Part shown: positions 1 through 9,058 of the stretch, piece by piece
Position numbering within the stretch: position 1 is the stretch's first letter
How the letters are laid out: the number at the start of each line of letters is the position of its first letter
NCBI RefSeq assembly: GCF_028372415.1
Contig: NC_092872.1
Coordinates: 13,544,479-13,608,478 of the forward strand
Direction: 5' to 3'
Source: Notamacropus eugenii
Lineage: Eukaryota > Chordata > Mammalia > Diprotodontia > Macropodidae
DNA: 64,000 bases
The notes under the pieces: model-generated
The model's input: only the letters and a program-made list of their open reading frames with translations
What the model was told of the DNA's origin: nothing
Database searches by the model: none
Translations under genes and position numbers: made by a program

Positions 1-370
1 CATCTGCTGGGCACAGAAAGAGGAGGAGGGTGTCCTGGGAAGACTTTTTATATTTTTTCAAAACGAACATAAAGAAGCCCTTGAGGCTTTAGCTTTTTGT
101 GTTGGGAGGAGCACTGCAGTTAGAGTAGAAGGCTGCAGATTTGGGGTTGACTCCTGGGTCTGTTACCTGCCAGCTGTGTCATGATCTGTTTCCTGTTTCC
201 TCCTTTCCCATGGGATGGTTGTACCAGATGACTGTGGAGGGTCCTTCAAGCTCTGAGTCTCATGAAGCTCTAAGTTACTCCATTTCCCTAGTGGGCAGGT
301 TTTTCTTCCCTCTTCAGATCAACCCCCAGAGGCCCTGGACTAAGGAGCTCTGTTTCTCTTTTCTTTACAG

Positions 371-427
371 CCTGAAAAGATCAAGAGAAGACTTTTGCCC
401 TGGATTATAGGTATATTGATAGGATGA
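371..427 (+). CDS. CATH: Cathelicidin copy A, terminal exon 4 (gene starts left of the window)
   Basis: A pyrimidine-rich tract ending TTTACAG precedes a frame that opens PEKIKRR and continues LLPWIIGILIG to a TGA at 425-427. PEK at the start of exon 4 matches complete copy E, so the phase-0 acceptor is credible. In cathelicidins this exon encodes the peptide released from the cathelin pro-region. Here it is only 18 residues: basic at the start (KIKRR) and strongly hydrophobic afterwards, unlike the long cationic helix of copy E. The exon is base-for-base identical to copy B. Exons 1-3 should lie about 1.1-3.2 kb upstream by analogy with B. Whether this copy is functional cannot be decided from the window. 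Confidence 0.75.
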   Translation, partial: PEKIKRRLLPWIIGILIG

Positions 428-554
428 GGAACATCCACGAGAAAGGATTCAGGAACATTCCAATTTCTTTCTAATTGAGAGCTTAAATTCCTATGTGAGA
501 CTGAGACTCACCTTCTGTTTAAGGCCATGTACTCTGCTTTGCTCATCTCAGATT

Positions 555-560
555 AATAAA
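555..560 (+). promoter_or_regulatory. Polyadenylation signal of copy A
   Basis: AATAAA in the context GATTAATAAACTAG lies 128 bases after the stop codon. The same hexamer sits at the matching place in copies B (14111-14116), C (29628-29633) and E (45965-45970). Confidence 0.75.
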
Positions 561-2203
561 CTAGCTTTATTCTCTCTGCCTCCATGTTTTCTCATTTAAG
601 TCCTTATCATGTACTCTTAGACTGCATATAAAAAGATGGATAAAAAAACCCCACCCACAAAGTCTCCCCTGAAAGGGCTGATAATCCAGGAGGCATGGGA
701 GCTGGAGCAGAAACTGAAGCACTCAGTGGAACATGTGGCAGGGATTGGGACCAGGCAACACCTAGAGACTAAGTGGTCTAGACAATCTGAGAGAGATCAC
801 TTCATGGGTAGGTCTGTGGGGAGTTGGGGGGGCAATGGACTTGGGAAGCCTTCATGGAAAAAGTGGTGTCTGAGCTGGGCTTTGAAGGAAGAGAAGGCTC
901 TCAGTGGGCAGAGATGAGAAGGGATCTATTCCTGGCACAGGGAACTCTCTTTAGACACATCAAGATAAGACTATGGAAAATCATAAAGTCTAGTTTGGCA
1001 GTAAAATACCTAGAACTTTAAGGGGTGTAGTTTGTAAGGTGGTATAAGTAGACTGGGGTCAAGAGGGTGTTAAATATCATGTGTTCTCCAGTTATTTGTC
1101 ATTTATCCTATAGGCAATAGGGAGTCCCTGAAGGCTTTTGTTTGTTTCTTTGGCTATTTGTTTTAAGGAGGGAAGTGACAAGATCATATGTTTTCATTAG
1201 GAGGATAATTTCATTAGGAAGCTGGGTGTACAATAGAGTGGAGAAAGTTAGGATTAGGCACAGGGGGATCAGTCAGCAGGTTATTGCAGTAGGTGAAAAG
1301 TGATGAAGGTTTGCTCTGGGCTGGTGGTTATAGCAATAAAAAAGAGGATTGGTTGGGAAAGATGAAGTAGAAAGGACAGGAGGGAGAATTAATCAGATTT
1401 GGCAACTGAATGTAGAGTGAAAGTTGGCTCCATTATCTTGGGAATGAGCTGTGTACTTAGACTTAGTACACTTTATAGAACCCAATACAGTGTTTCTTGT
1501 GAGGAAGTAATCTATAGCGTATGTGGGGAGAGGGGCAAAAAAGACTTGGTCCTTTGAATAAAAAAATTTTACTAACAAGAAGTGAAATTAAGTCCAGATC
1601 TCTTATCCTTGTTCCCCATAGCAATACACCAATATCACAGTATGGTCAATGCCTCTCAGACTGTTAGGGCACAAGACACAGGCCTGGGTGGAAAACCCCT
1701 CACTTCCCCTAGTATTTACTCATCACCAATACTCTGAATTAGAGACTCCCTCTCCGTACTCCAGACTTAAAGACAGGTAAACAGTCATGAGAACTGCCAA
1801 GTTTCCCATATATTCCCTCACTCTCACCTCTACAGAGAGTCAACTCAAATGCCAGGGAGTCTCTCCAAGTACTACCTTTTCCTCAGCAGGATCAAGGGAA
1901 TGAATGCCTGTGAATGTATGACCAGTTGTAGCCTGACAGAAGAACCTAGTCAGAGCTATAGCTAGGATAGAGTGGTGGGGGTTTTGTCCAAGGACTGGAC
2001 CTCTGGAGGCATGATTAGTCCCTTTGGCAGTCCTCCATCTTGTACCCCCCCATTTGCACCCTCCCTAAGGTCTCACTTTTCTAGGTCCCTTCTCCTTGAC
2101 TTTGACTCAAAGAGCACTTCCATGATAATCATTTAATACAAATTTTAAACTTTTATAAGGATCCAAACCTGAATTAATCAATCAAACTATTTCACTTTGC
2201 TCT
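561..2203. other. Downstream flank of copy A, no gene seen
   Basis: This is duplicated flank shared with the B, C, D and E blocks. Around 1080-1390 it resembles a dispersed ancient repeat ('gggagtccctgaagg...gggaagtgacaagatca'), also present near 13320-13600 and 46510-46850. Short open frames such as 636-917 recur in B only because the copies are nearly identical, and they resemble no known protein. From about 1620 the sequence aligns to the 12680-13080 region of B with clearly lower identity. Confidence 0.6.
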
Positions 2204-2963
2204 AAAAATGCCATTTACTACAAAAATGAGCATACCCATTGACCCAGCAATATCGCTACTAGGAATGTATCCCCAAGAGATCATAAAAATGGGAAAGGGT
2301 CTCATATGTACAAAAATATTTATAGCAGCACTCTTTGTAGTTGGCAAAAACTGGAAGTCAAGGGGATGCCCATCAATTGGGGAATGGCTGAATAAATTAT
2401 GGTATATGAATGTAATGGAATACTATTACGCCATAAGAAATGATGAACAAGAAGACTTCAGGGAGGCCTGGAAGGACTTATATGATCTGATGCTGAGTGA
2501 AAGGAGCAGAACCAGGAGAACTTTGTGCACAGCAATGACCACAGTGTGTGAGAGTTTTTTTTTGGTAGACTTAGAACTTCGTAATAACACAAGAACTTAA
2601 AAAAAAATTCCCAGTGCTTTTCTGAGGCAAAATGCCTTCCACACTCAGAGAAAGAACTATGGAATTCATTCGCAGAATGTAGTAGATCATGTTTGTGTGT
2701 GTGTGTTTGTGTGTTATGTTTTGATTTGTTATATGATTTCTTCCATTTATTTTAGTTCCTCTACATAACATGACTATAGTTAAAACGTATTCAATATGAA
2801 AGAATATGTAGATCCAATATAGAATTGTATGCTGTCTTGGGGAAGGAGGGAGGAGGAGAGGGGGTAGGTATGGGGGAGTTAAAATCTAAGTTTTATGGTA
2901 GTGACTGGAGAACTAAAAAAAAAAAAATAATACAAAAAAAAAATAAAAATAAAAATGCCCTTT
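2204..2963 (+). mobile_element. 5'-truncated L1 (ORF2 C-terminus plus 3' UTR)
   Basis: The frame from about 2218 reads the last ~125 codons of L1 ORF2 ([19 protein letters not shown]...), closely matching the C-terminus of the larger L1 at 54586-57894. A 3' UTR and an A-rich tail (2913-2956) follow. The insert is flanked by near-identical 13-base repeats, AAAAATGCCATTT at 2204-2216 and AAAAATGCCCTTT at 2951-2963, which I read as target-site duplications. An extra T in the run near 2555 shifts the frame past the usual ORF2 stop. It is absent from the matching part of block B, so it inserted after the A/B duplication. Confidence 0.9.
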
Positions 2964-4200
2964 CCTGTGCCAGCAATTTCAAAGACCTGTTTGTGATATG
3001 ATGCCTGCAAGCAGAGTGGTAGTATTTTTTTCTTATCTTATGTCACAGAGACATATGCTATGTAGAGGAAATTTCACACGTTCTGGAATCATAAATTCCA
3101 ACTGACACTACTTTGTTAATTGTCTTGTCTCACTAAATTTACAACTTGTTGAACTAAGAAAGTTCCTTTCTCAGGATAAAGTGTATGTAAGCCTGACCAT
3201 TCTTGTATCAGACAGTCAGAATTTTATTCTGCCTCTGGGATCATGTAATGGATAACTTTAAGGGAATAAACTGTATGCATTGAGCCTGTTGCCTTTTCTT
3301 AACCAAACTTTTTCCTCTTTTCTAGCACCTGGATTAGTAGTTTGCACATTGTAGATGCTTCTCAGGTATTTTTTAAATGAATAACTACTTGTCAAACATA
3401 TTATGGGGGATGAACCTGAAGTAAATGAAAGACTGAACTCTATGGCCCCTAATATCCCTTCCAGCTGACATTCCATAGATCATCATGCCCTCTTGCCCAC
3501 ATGCAGCCTTCCTGGGCCAATGGAGCCAACACTCTTCTCTCTTTCTTCTGTACTGCCATTGCCTTACTTGTCTTTATATTTAGGATTGATAGCTTTTTGT
3601 AGTACTTTGAAGTTTACTAATCCCTCTACATGTATTATCTCATTTAAGGTAGGTGGCACAGACACTATTATTGATTATACACATGAGGCACCTGAGACTC
3701 AAAATCAGCAGGGTACTTGCCCAGAGTCAAACATCCAGTAAATGCCAAAGCCAAGACCTCGACTCTCATCTTCTGACTCCAAGACCAACACTCATTGCAT
3801 TATACTCATCTTCCTTTGGTGCTGTCCACATGCCTGTGACCAGAGATGAATATTTCCAATACAACTTTTGAATGTGATGCTTCAAACTCCTTTGGGGAGC
3901 TTCTAAGCCTGAGCTTGACCCCAGAAGAGGGAAGAACTAGTTTCTAGGTCAACCCAGACCATACTCCTTCTTTCCTCCCAAAATTCAGGTTTCTTCTACC
4001 TGCAGTAACTACTTTTCTGTTTGAAAGAAAGTGATCTGTTAGCCTGAAACAGAGTGTTATAGCAAAGGCTGAGGGGGAGCCTGAAAGATGTCAAAGGGAA
4101 GAAGAGAGAGAAAGGGCAGAGAAACTGAGAGGGGACATCCTGGTCCCTGGAATGACAGAGGGAGATAAATTCCAAGGAAAAGGGTAGCTTCCTAACCAAT
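2964..4200. other. Continuation of block A flank, no gene seen
   Basis: From about 3320 ('cacctggattagtagtttgc') to 4190 this matches the reverse complement of about 11340-12140 and also 48410-49215. A segment around 2964-3320 has no evident partner in B, suggesting a local indel or replacement. No exon of any recognised gene is present. Confidence 0.55.
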
Positions 4201-4202
4201 GC

Positions 4203-4790
4203 ATCAAAACTGTGTGAGATGACCCCCCTTAAATAAAATTAGAGTCTTGACCTAAAGAGTAAAAAGGAAAGCTATTTATTCAGCTTTCTTGAGGAAGGGC
4301 ACTCCTGCCTGGCTCAAGATGGTGATGGCTGAGGATGGTGAGGGTGTGTCCTGCACAGTAGTTTTTATAGACTTTGACCACAGTACCCCCACCCTAACCG
4401 CCTTCCTCTTAGCCCATTGGCTGAGCCTTGAGGGTACAATATATCCACGGAAAATCTACCCCAACAACAAAGAATAAGTATACAAGAGCCATTTTTGGCA
4501 AAGGGGATAAGGGACTAAGCAACTTCTGTCAAGGACTGTCACAGTAGCATAGGGTAATGTCTGTGAAAGCAGATAAGGAAATGAGCAAAGGCAGTCTGGG
4601 AGTAAGGCAAAAGCAGTTTCTGTCAAGGACTATCTTGTAACATAAAAAGAATTTTAAGAAAAACAGAATCTCTATTGTTTGGTTTCTCAGGGTCAGGTGA
4701 GACAAATGGGGATGACACAAGGGGACCTTGAGGGGTCTGCACAAAATATGCCTATTTTACTCCCTGAGGGGCCTTCAATAAATATACCTG
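4203..4790 (-). mobile_element. Possible solo LTR at the A/B inversion junction
   Basis: This stretch is absent from the other duplicated blocks and lies exactly where block A (+ orientation) ends and block B (- orientation) begins. On the minus strand it contains an AATAAA followed by a pyrimidine-rich stretch and a T-rich region, as in an R-U5 boundary. I found no internal retroviral sequence and could not fix the terminal TG/CA or a target-site duplication. It could equally be unrelated spacer. Confidence 0.3.
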
Positions 4791-4799
4791 TTCCACTCA

Positions 4800-5035
4800 G
4801 CCATTTCGTAAATATCTGATTCTACATGATCCCATTTGGGGTGATTTTGTCACAGATCCTGGAGTGGCTTGCTATTACCTTCTCCAGCTCATTTTACAGA
4901 GCAGAAAATTGAAACAAACAAGGTTAAGTGACTTGTCCAGGGTCACATAGCTAGTAAATGTCTGAGGCCCAACTTGAAATAAGGTCCTCCTGACTCCAAG
5001 TTGCCTCTGTATGGAATGCACCACCTAGCTGCCCC
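4800..5035 (-). mobile_element. tRNA-derived SINE
   Basis: The reverse complement begins GGGGCAGCTAGGTGG and continues with 'tgtgaccctggacaagtcactt' and 'aatgagctggagaagg', the pattern of marsupial tRNA-derived SINEs. Copies at the same place in the duplicated blocks are at 24157-24401, 51557-51805 (+) and 61600-61845, so this insertion predates the duplications. Confidence 0.85.
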
Positions 5036-6199
5036 AGAATCCAAAGTATAGTAATTTAATTTAGGGAGATTCATAAAATTATGAAATGCTATCAAGTTGA
5101 CCCAGGAGAGAAGAAGACATGGGTTCAAGTTTTGACTCTCACACAGACTGGCTATATGACCCTGGGCAAGTCACTCAGTGCCTCTTAGAATTCTTTTTTT
5201 TGTTGTTGTTGTTGTTTTTTTAGAAAATTTATTTATTTTTAGTTTTCAACATTCATTTCCTCCAGATTTTGAGTTCCAAATGTTCTCCCCAAATCTCCTC
5301 TCCCTCACTCCAAGGCATCATGAATTCTGAATATCCATTCCCCCAATCTACCCTCTCTTCTATCACATCCCACCCTTCCCTTATCCTGACCTCCTCTATT
5401 TTCTTGTAGGGCAAGATAGATTTCTATACCACATTACCTGTATTTCTTATTTCCCAGTTGCATGTAAAGAACAATTTTTAATATTTGTTTTTTAAAACTG
5501 TGATGTCCAACTTCTCGCCCTTCTTTCCTCCATCCCCATCCCCATTGAAAAGGCAAGCAATTCAATATAGGTTATACGGGTGTAGTTATGCAAAAGACTT
5601 TCATGAAAGTCATCTTGTGAAAGACTAACTATATTTTCCTCCATCCAATCCTGCAGCTCATTAATTCCGTTCTTTCTTTTGACCTTGTCCCTCCCCAAAA
5701 GTGTTTACTTCTAATTACCCACTCCTCCCATTTTCCCTCCCTTCTATCATTTCTCCCCACCCCACTCATCCCCTTCTCCTCTACTTGCCTTAGTGTAAGA
5801 TAGATTTTCATACCAAATTGAACGTGCATGTTATTCCTTCTTTAAGCCAAATGTGATGAGAGTAAGTTTCATGTTTTCCCTCTCACCTTCTCTCTACCCC
5901 TCCATTGAAAAAGGTTTTTCTTGCCTCTTTTATGAGAGATAATTTGCCCCATTACGTTTTTCCCTTTCTCTTCCCAATATATTCCTCTCTCACCCCTTAA
6001 TTTTATTTTTTTAGATATCATCCTTTGCTTCTCAACTCACCCTGTGCTCTCTGTCTATATGTATATAATCCCTCCAACTACTCAAATACTGAGAAAAGTC
6101 TCAAGAATTACAAATATTATCTTTCCAAATATTATCTGTAGTAATGTAAGCAGTTCAAATTTAGTAAATTCCTTATGATTTCTCTTTCCTGCTTACCTT

Positions 6200-7256
6200 T
6201 TCATGCTTCTCTTGATTCTTGTGTTTGAAAGTCAAATTTTCTATTCAGTTCTGGTCTTCTCATCAAGAATGCTTGAAAATCCTCTATTTCATTGAATGAT
6301 CATTTTTCCCCCTGAAGTATTATACTCAGTTTGGTAGGTGATTCTTGGTTTTAATCCTAGCTCCTTTGACTTCTGGAATATCATATTCTAAGCCCTTTGG
6401 TCCTTTAATGTAGAAGCTGCTAGATCTTGTGTTATCCTGATTGCATTCCCACAACACTTCAATTGTTTCTTTCTGGAAACTTGCAATTTTTCCTCCTTGA
6501 AATGGGAACTGGAATTTGACTACAATATTCCTTGGAGTTTCTCTTTTTGAATCTCTTTCAGGAGGTGATCTGTGGATTCTTTCAACATACATTTTGACCT
6601 TTAGTTCTAGAATATCAGGGCAAATTTCCTTGATAATTTATGGGAATATGATGCCTAGGTACTTTTTTTGATCATGGCTTTCACATAATCTGATAATTTT
6701 TAAATTGTCTTCCTGGATCTATTTTCCAGGTTGGTTTTTTTTCAAATGAGATATTTTAAATTGGCATTTTTTTATTCCTTTGGTTTTGTTTTGATTTTTT
6801 TTTATAAAGTCATTAGCTTCCATTAACTCCATTCTAATCTGTAAGGAATTATTTCTTCAGTGAGCTTTTGGATCTCCTTTTCTATCTGGTCAATTCTGCT
6901 TTTTAGGACATTCTTCTCATTGGCTTTTTGGATCTCTTTTGCCATTTCAGTTAATCTATTGTTTAAAGTGTTATTTTCTTCAGCATTTTTTTGGGTCTCC
7001 TTTAGCAAGCAGTTGACTTGTTTTTCATGATTTTCTTGCATCACTCTCATTTCTTTTTCCAATTTTTGTTCTACTTCTCTTACTTGGTTTTCAAAATCCT
7101 TTTTGAGCTCTTCCATGGCCTGAGACCAATTCATATTTTCTTGGAGGCTTTGGATGGAGGAGCTTTGACTTTGTTTTCTTCTGTTTCCATACTTTGGTCT
7201 TCCTTGTCACCAGAGTAAGATTCTATAGTCTGATGCTTTTTCTGGTTTTTGCTCAT
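6200..7256 (-). pseudogene. HAL1-like ORF1 (L1 ORF1p relative), decayed
   Basis: ORF1p is an RNA-binding trimer that packages L1 RNA. The start MSKNQKK at 7256 reads for about 40 codons and then hits a stop (AAAATATGA), while the continuation is in another frame from 7134 (MNWSQAMEELKK). A long heptad region follows to about 6823. The RNA-binding and C-terminal parts reappear at 6592-6326. Frameshifts and stops separate these parts, so no full ORF1p can be made. Confidence 0.75.
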
Positions 7257-7390
7257 TTCCCCAGCCATTTACTTGGCTTTGAGTTCTTTGTCAAGGTAGT
7301 TCTCTGCTTCCAGTGGAGGTAGGGGTTGTACTGTCAGCTGTTGGATCCTGCCAAAATCTGTGGTCCTGGAGCTCCAGAAACAGTGGCTGC

Positions 7391-8590
7391 ATGGGAGGAG
7401 CCAAGATAGTGGAGTAGAAAGATACACAGATGCTTAACTCTTACCCCACAGCCCATAAAATACCTATAAAGAAGAACTCTCAACAAATTCTAGAGCAGCA
7501 GAAACCACAGAACAAAGGAGCAGGGGATATTTCTGTTCCAGAGAGACCTGAAAAATCGACAGGAAAGGTCTGTCACGCACTGGACTCAGAGCAGAGCCCA
7601 GCCCTGCCTTGACCACATGGTACCGAGAGGAGTAGATCTGAGCAGGCTTCAGGAGCAGAATCTCCAGCAGCAGCGCAGATCTCTCAACCCACAGGAGCCA
7701 AAGGTCAGTGAGAAGGTCTTTTCGGCTCGCTGAGAGGGGAGCAGGGTATCCCCATAACTCAGGCCTCTTCAGGTGGCAGCAGTGGAGGCAGCAGCGGACA
7801 AGGGCTCCCAAAGCAAGCAATGGGCTGTGCCCATTATTGAAGGTCTCTGCATAAACTCCCTGAGGGAACTAAACTCAGTGTGGCAGCCCTGTCCCCACCT
7901 GAGCAGCTAAACTTAATCTCACACTGAATAGCAGCTCCACCCCAGCCAAAAGCCCCGGAGGCTTGGGAGCAGCATTTGAGTCTCAGCCCCCAAGTGCTGG
8001 CTGGGCAGAACTGGAGGCAAGGTGGATGTGGAGAGGAAACTCAAATGTCAAGTAACTGGCTGGGAAAATGCCCTGAAAAGGGAAAGACAATAAGACCATA
8101 GAAGGTTACTTTCTTGGGAAACAAGTGTCTCACCCCATCCAGATGAGGAAGAACAAGGCATACTGTCAGAGGAAGTCAAGGTCCCTGCCTCCAAAGGGGA
8201 CTTAAACTTGGCTCAGGCAATAGAAGACCTCAAAAAACAAGTTAGCAGCTTACTAAAGGAGAACCAAAAAAATGCTGAGGAAAATAGCAGCTTTAAAAAG
8301 AGGCTAACTCAATTGGAAAAAGAGGTCCAAAAAGCTAATGAGGAGAAGGAGGTTTTAAAAAGCAGAATTAGCCAAATGGAGGAGAAGGTTCCAAAGCTCA
8401 CTGAACAAAATAATTCATTGAAAGAGAGAATTGAGTCCAGGGAAATGAATGACTATGAGTTAAACCAAGAAGTTAGTAAACAAAACCAAAAATTTGAAAA
8501 AATAGAAGATAAGGTGAAACTACTTGTAGGAAAAACAACTAACCTGGAAAATAGATCCAGGAGAAATAATTTAAAAATTATTGGACTACG
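7391..8590 (+). mobile_element. 3'-truncated L1: complete 5' UTR plus ORF1 N-terminal half, no poly(A)
   Basis: It begins ATGGGAGGAGCCAAGATAG, the typical marsupial L1 5' end, and runs through the 5' UTR into ORF1. It stops abruptly at GGACTACG, just inside the ORF1 RNA-binding domain (...NLENRSRRNNLKIIGLRE). Both sides carry a perfect 15-base direct repeat, AGAAACAGTGGCTGC, at 7376-7390 and 8591-8605, as for a target-site duplication. There is no 3' UTR and no A tail, whereas ordinary L1 insertions lose the 5' end. It sits inside the 5' part of the HAL1-like element. Confidence 0.85.
8068..8590 (+). pseudogene. L1 ORF1 N-terminal fragment
   Basis: The likely original start at 8068 (ATGCCC) meets TGA at codon 3. 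From about 8208 the frame is open through a classic ORF1p coiled coil (KKQVSSLLKENQKNAEE, then KRLTQLEKEVQKANEE), then LENRSRRNNLKIIG, the beginning of the RRM. The frame past 8591 is fused to unrelated GC-rich sequence of the reversed HAL1 5' UTR and means nothing. Confidence 0.8.
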
Positions 8591-9058
8591 AGAAACAGTG
8601 GCTGCGGCTGCCACCGCTGCTGCTGTGGCTATTGCTGTGGCTTCCTCCACCCCTCCCCCCTCAACCACCCTGGGGCTGGAGCCAGACCACTCCACTCTCC
8701 TGCATTGGTCCCACAGGCTTTTCTCACTGACCTTCTAATTTATCCTCAGTGTTTTGGGGTCATGTTGTCTGGAAACTGCCACAAGGGCCTGAGATTCATT
8801 CCCCCTGATGCTTACTCAGGTCTCCTGTATGCTGGGGAAGCTCACAGTGCATAGTGTTCTACTCCCAGCCTAGCTTGATAGACACTTCCCAGGGACGTTC
8901 CAGGCTGTCTTGGGCTGGAGATTTGCTTCACTCCATCATTCTGTGGGTTCTGCAGCTCCAGAATTTGTTTAGAGTCATTTTTTACAGGTATTTGACTGGG
9001 TTGGTGGGATTGCTCTAGAAAGTGCATGCTGTTCCTCTGCCATCTTGGTTCTACCCCG

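Larger units (their letters stand above)
1..4200 (+). repeat. Duplicated block A: 3' end and downstream flank of a cathelicidin gene
   Basis: This stretch is an inverted copy of the sequence running down from 14670. Position p pairs with 14671-p without gaps for at least the first kilobase. By eye the identity is about 97% over the first 900 bases, then falls to roughly 85-90% after about 1400. The last recognisable match is near 4060-4190, paired with about 11340-11460. The same flank also occurs at 45420-49215 (+), 25000-29770 (-) and 35305-37281 (-). Apart from exon 4 and an L1 insertion it holds no gene. Confidence 0.85.
5195..9058 (-). mobile_element. HAL1-like (half-L1) retrotransposon, interrupted by an L1 piece
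   Basis: Read on the minus strand it starts near 9058 with an L1-type 5' UTR ('aaccaagatggcagagg'). After skipping the 7391-8590 insert, an ORF1 region runs from an ATG at 7256 to about 6200, followed by about 1 kb of 3' sequence and an A/T-rich tail. The ORF1 has an N-terminal coiled coil (heptads around MEELKKDFENQVREVEQKL, with a frameshift before it) and a C-terminal domain with RIHRSPPERDSKRETPRNI and RKFDFQTQES. There is no ORF2. An ORF1-only layout is what defines HAL1 elements, which depend on L1 in trans. Matching AATTCTTT at 5190 and 9060 suggests the target-site duplication. Length without the insert is about 2.65 kb. Confidence 0.8.

Noticed and set aside
636-917. A 93-codon frame repeated almost exactly at 13754-14035 on the other strand
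   Set aside because: The conservation is explained by the inverted duplication. The frame lies downstream of the poly(A) signal, resembles no protein and is not preserved in blocks C or E.
4800-5035. tRNA-like sequence
   Set aside because: It is the tRNA-derived head of a SINE, repeated in many copies; no functional tRNA gene is supported.
8591-8738. Ala-rich extension of the L1 ORF1 frame
   Set aside because: The frame crosses the L1/HAL1 junction at 8591; the Ala run is reversed HAL1 5'-UTR sequence.
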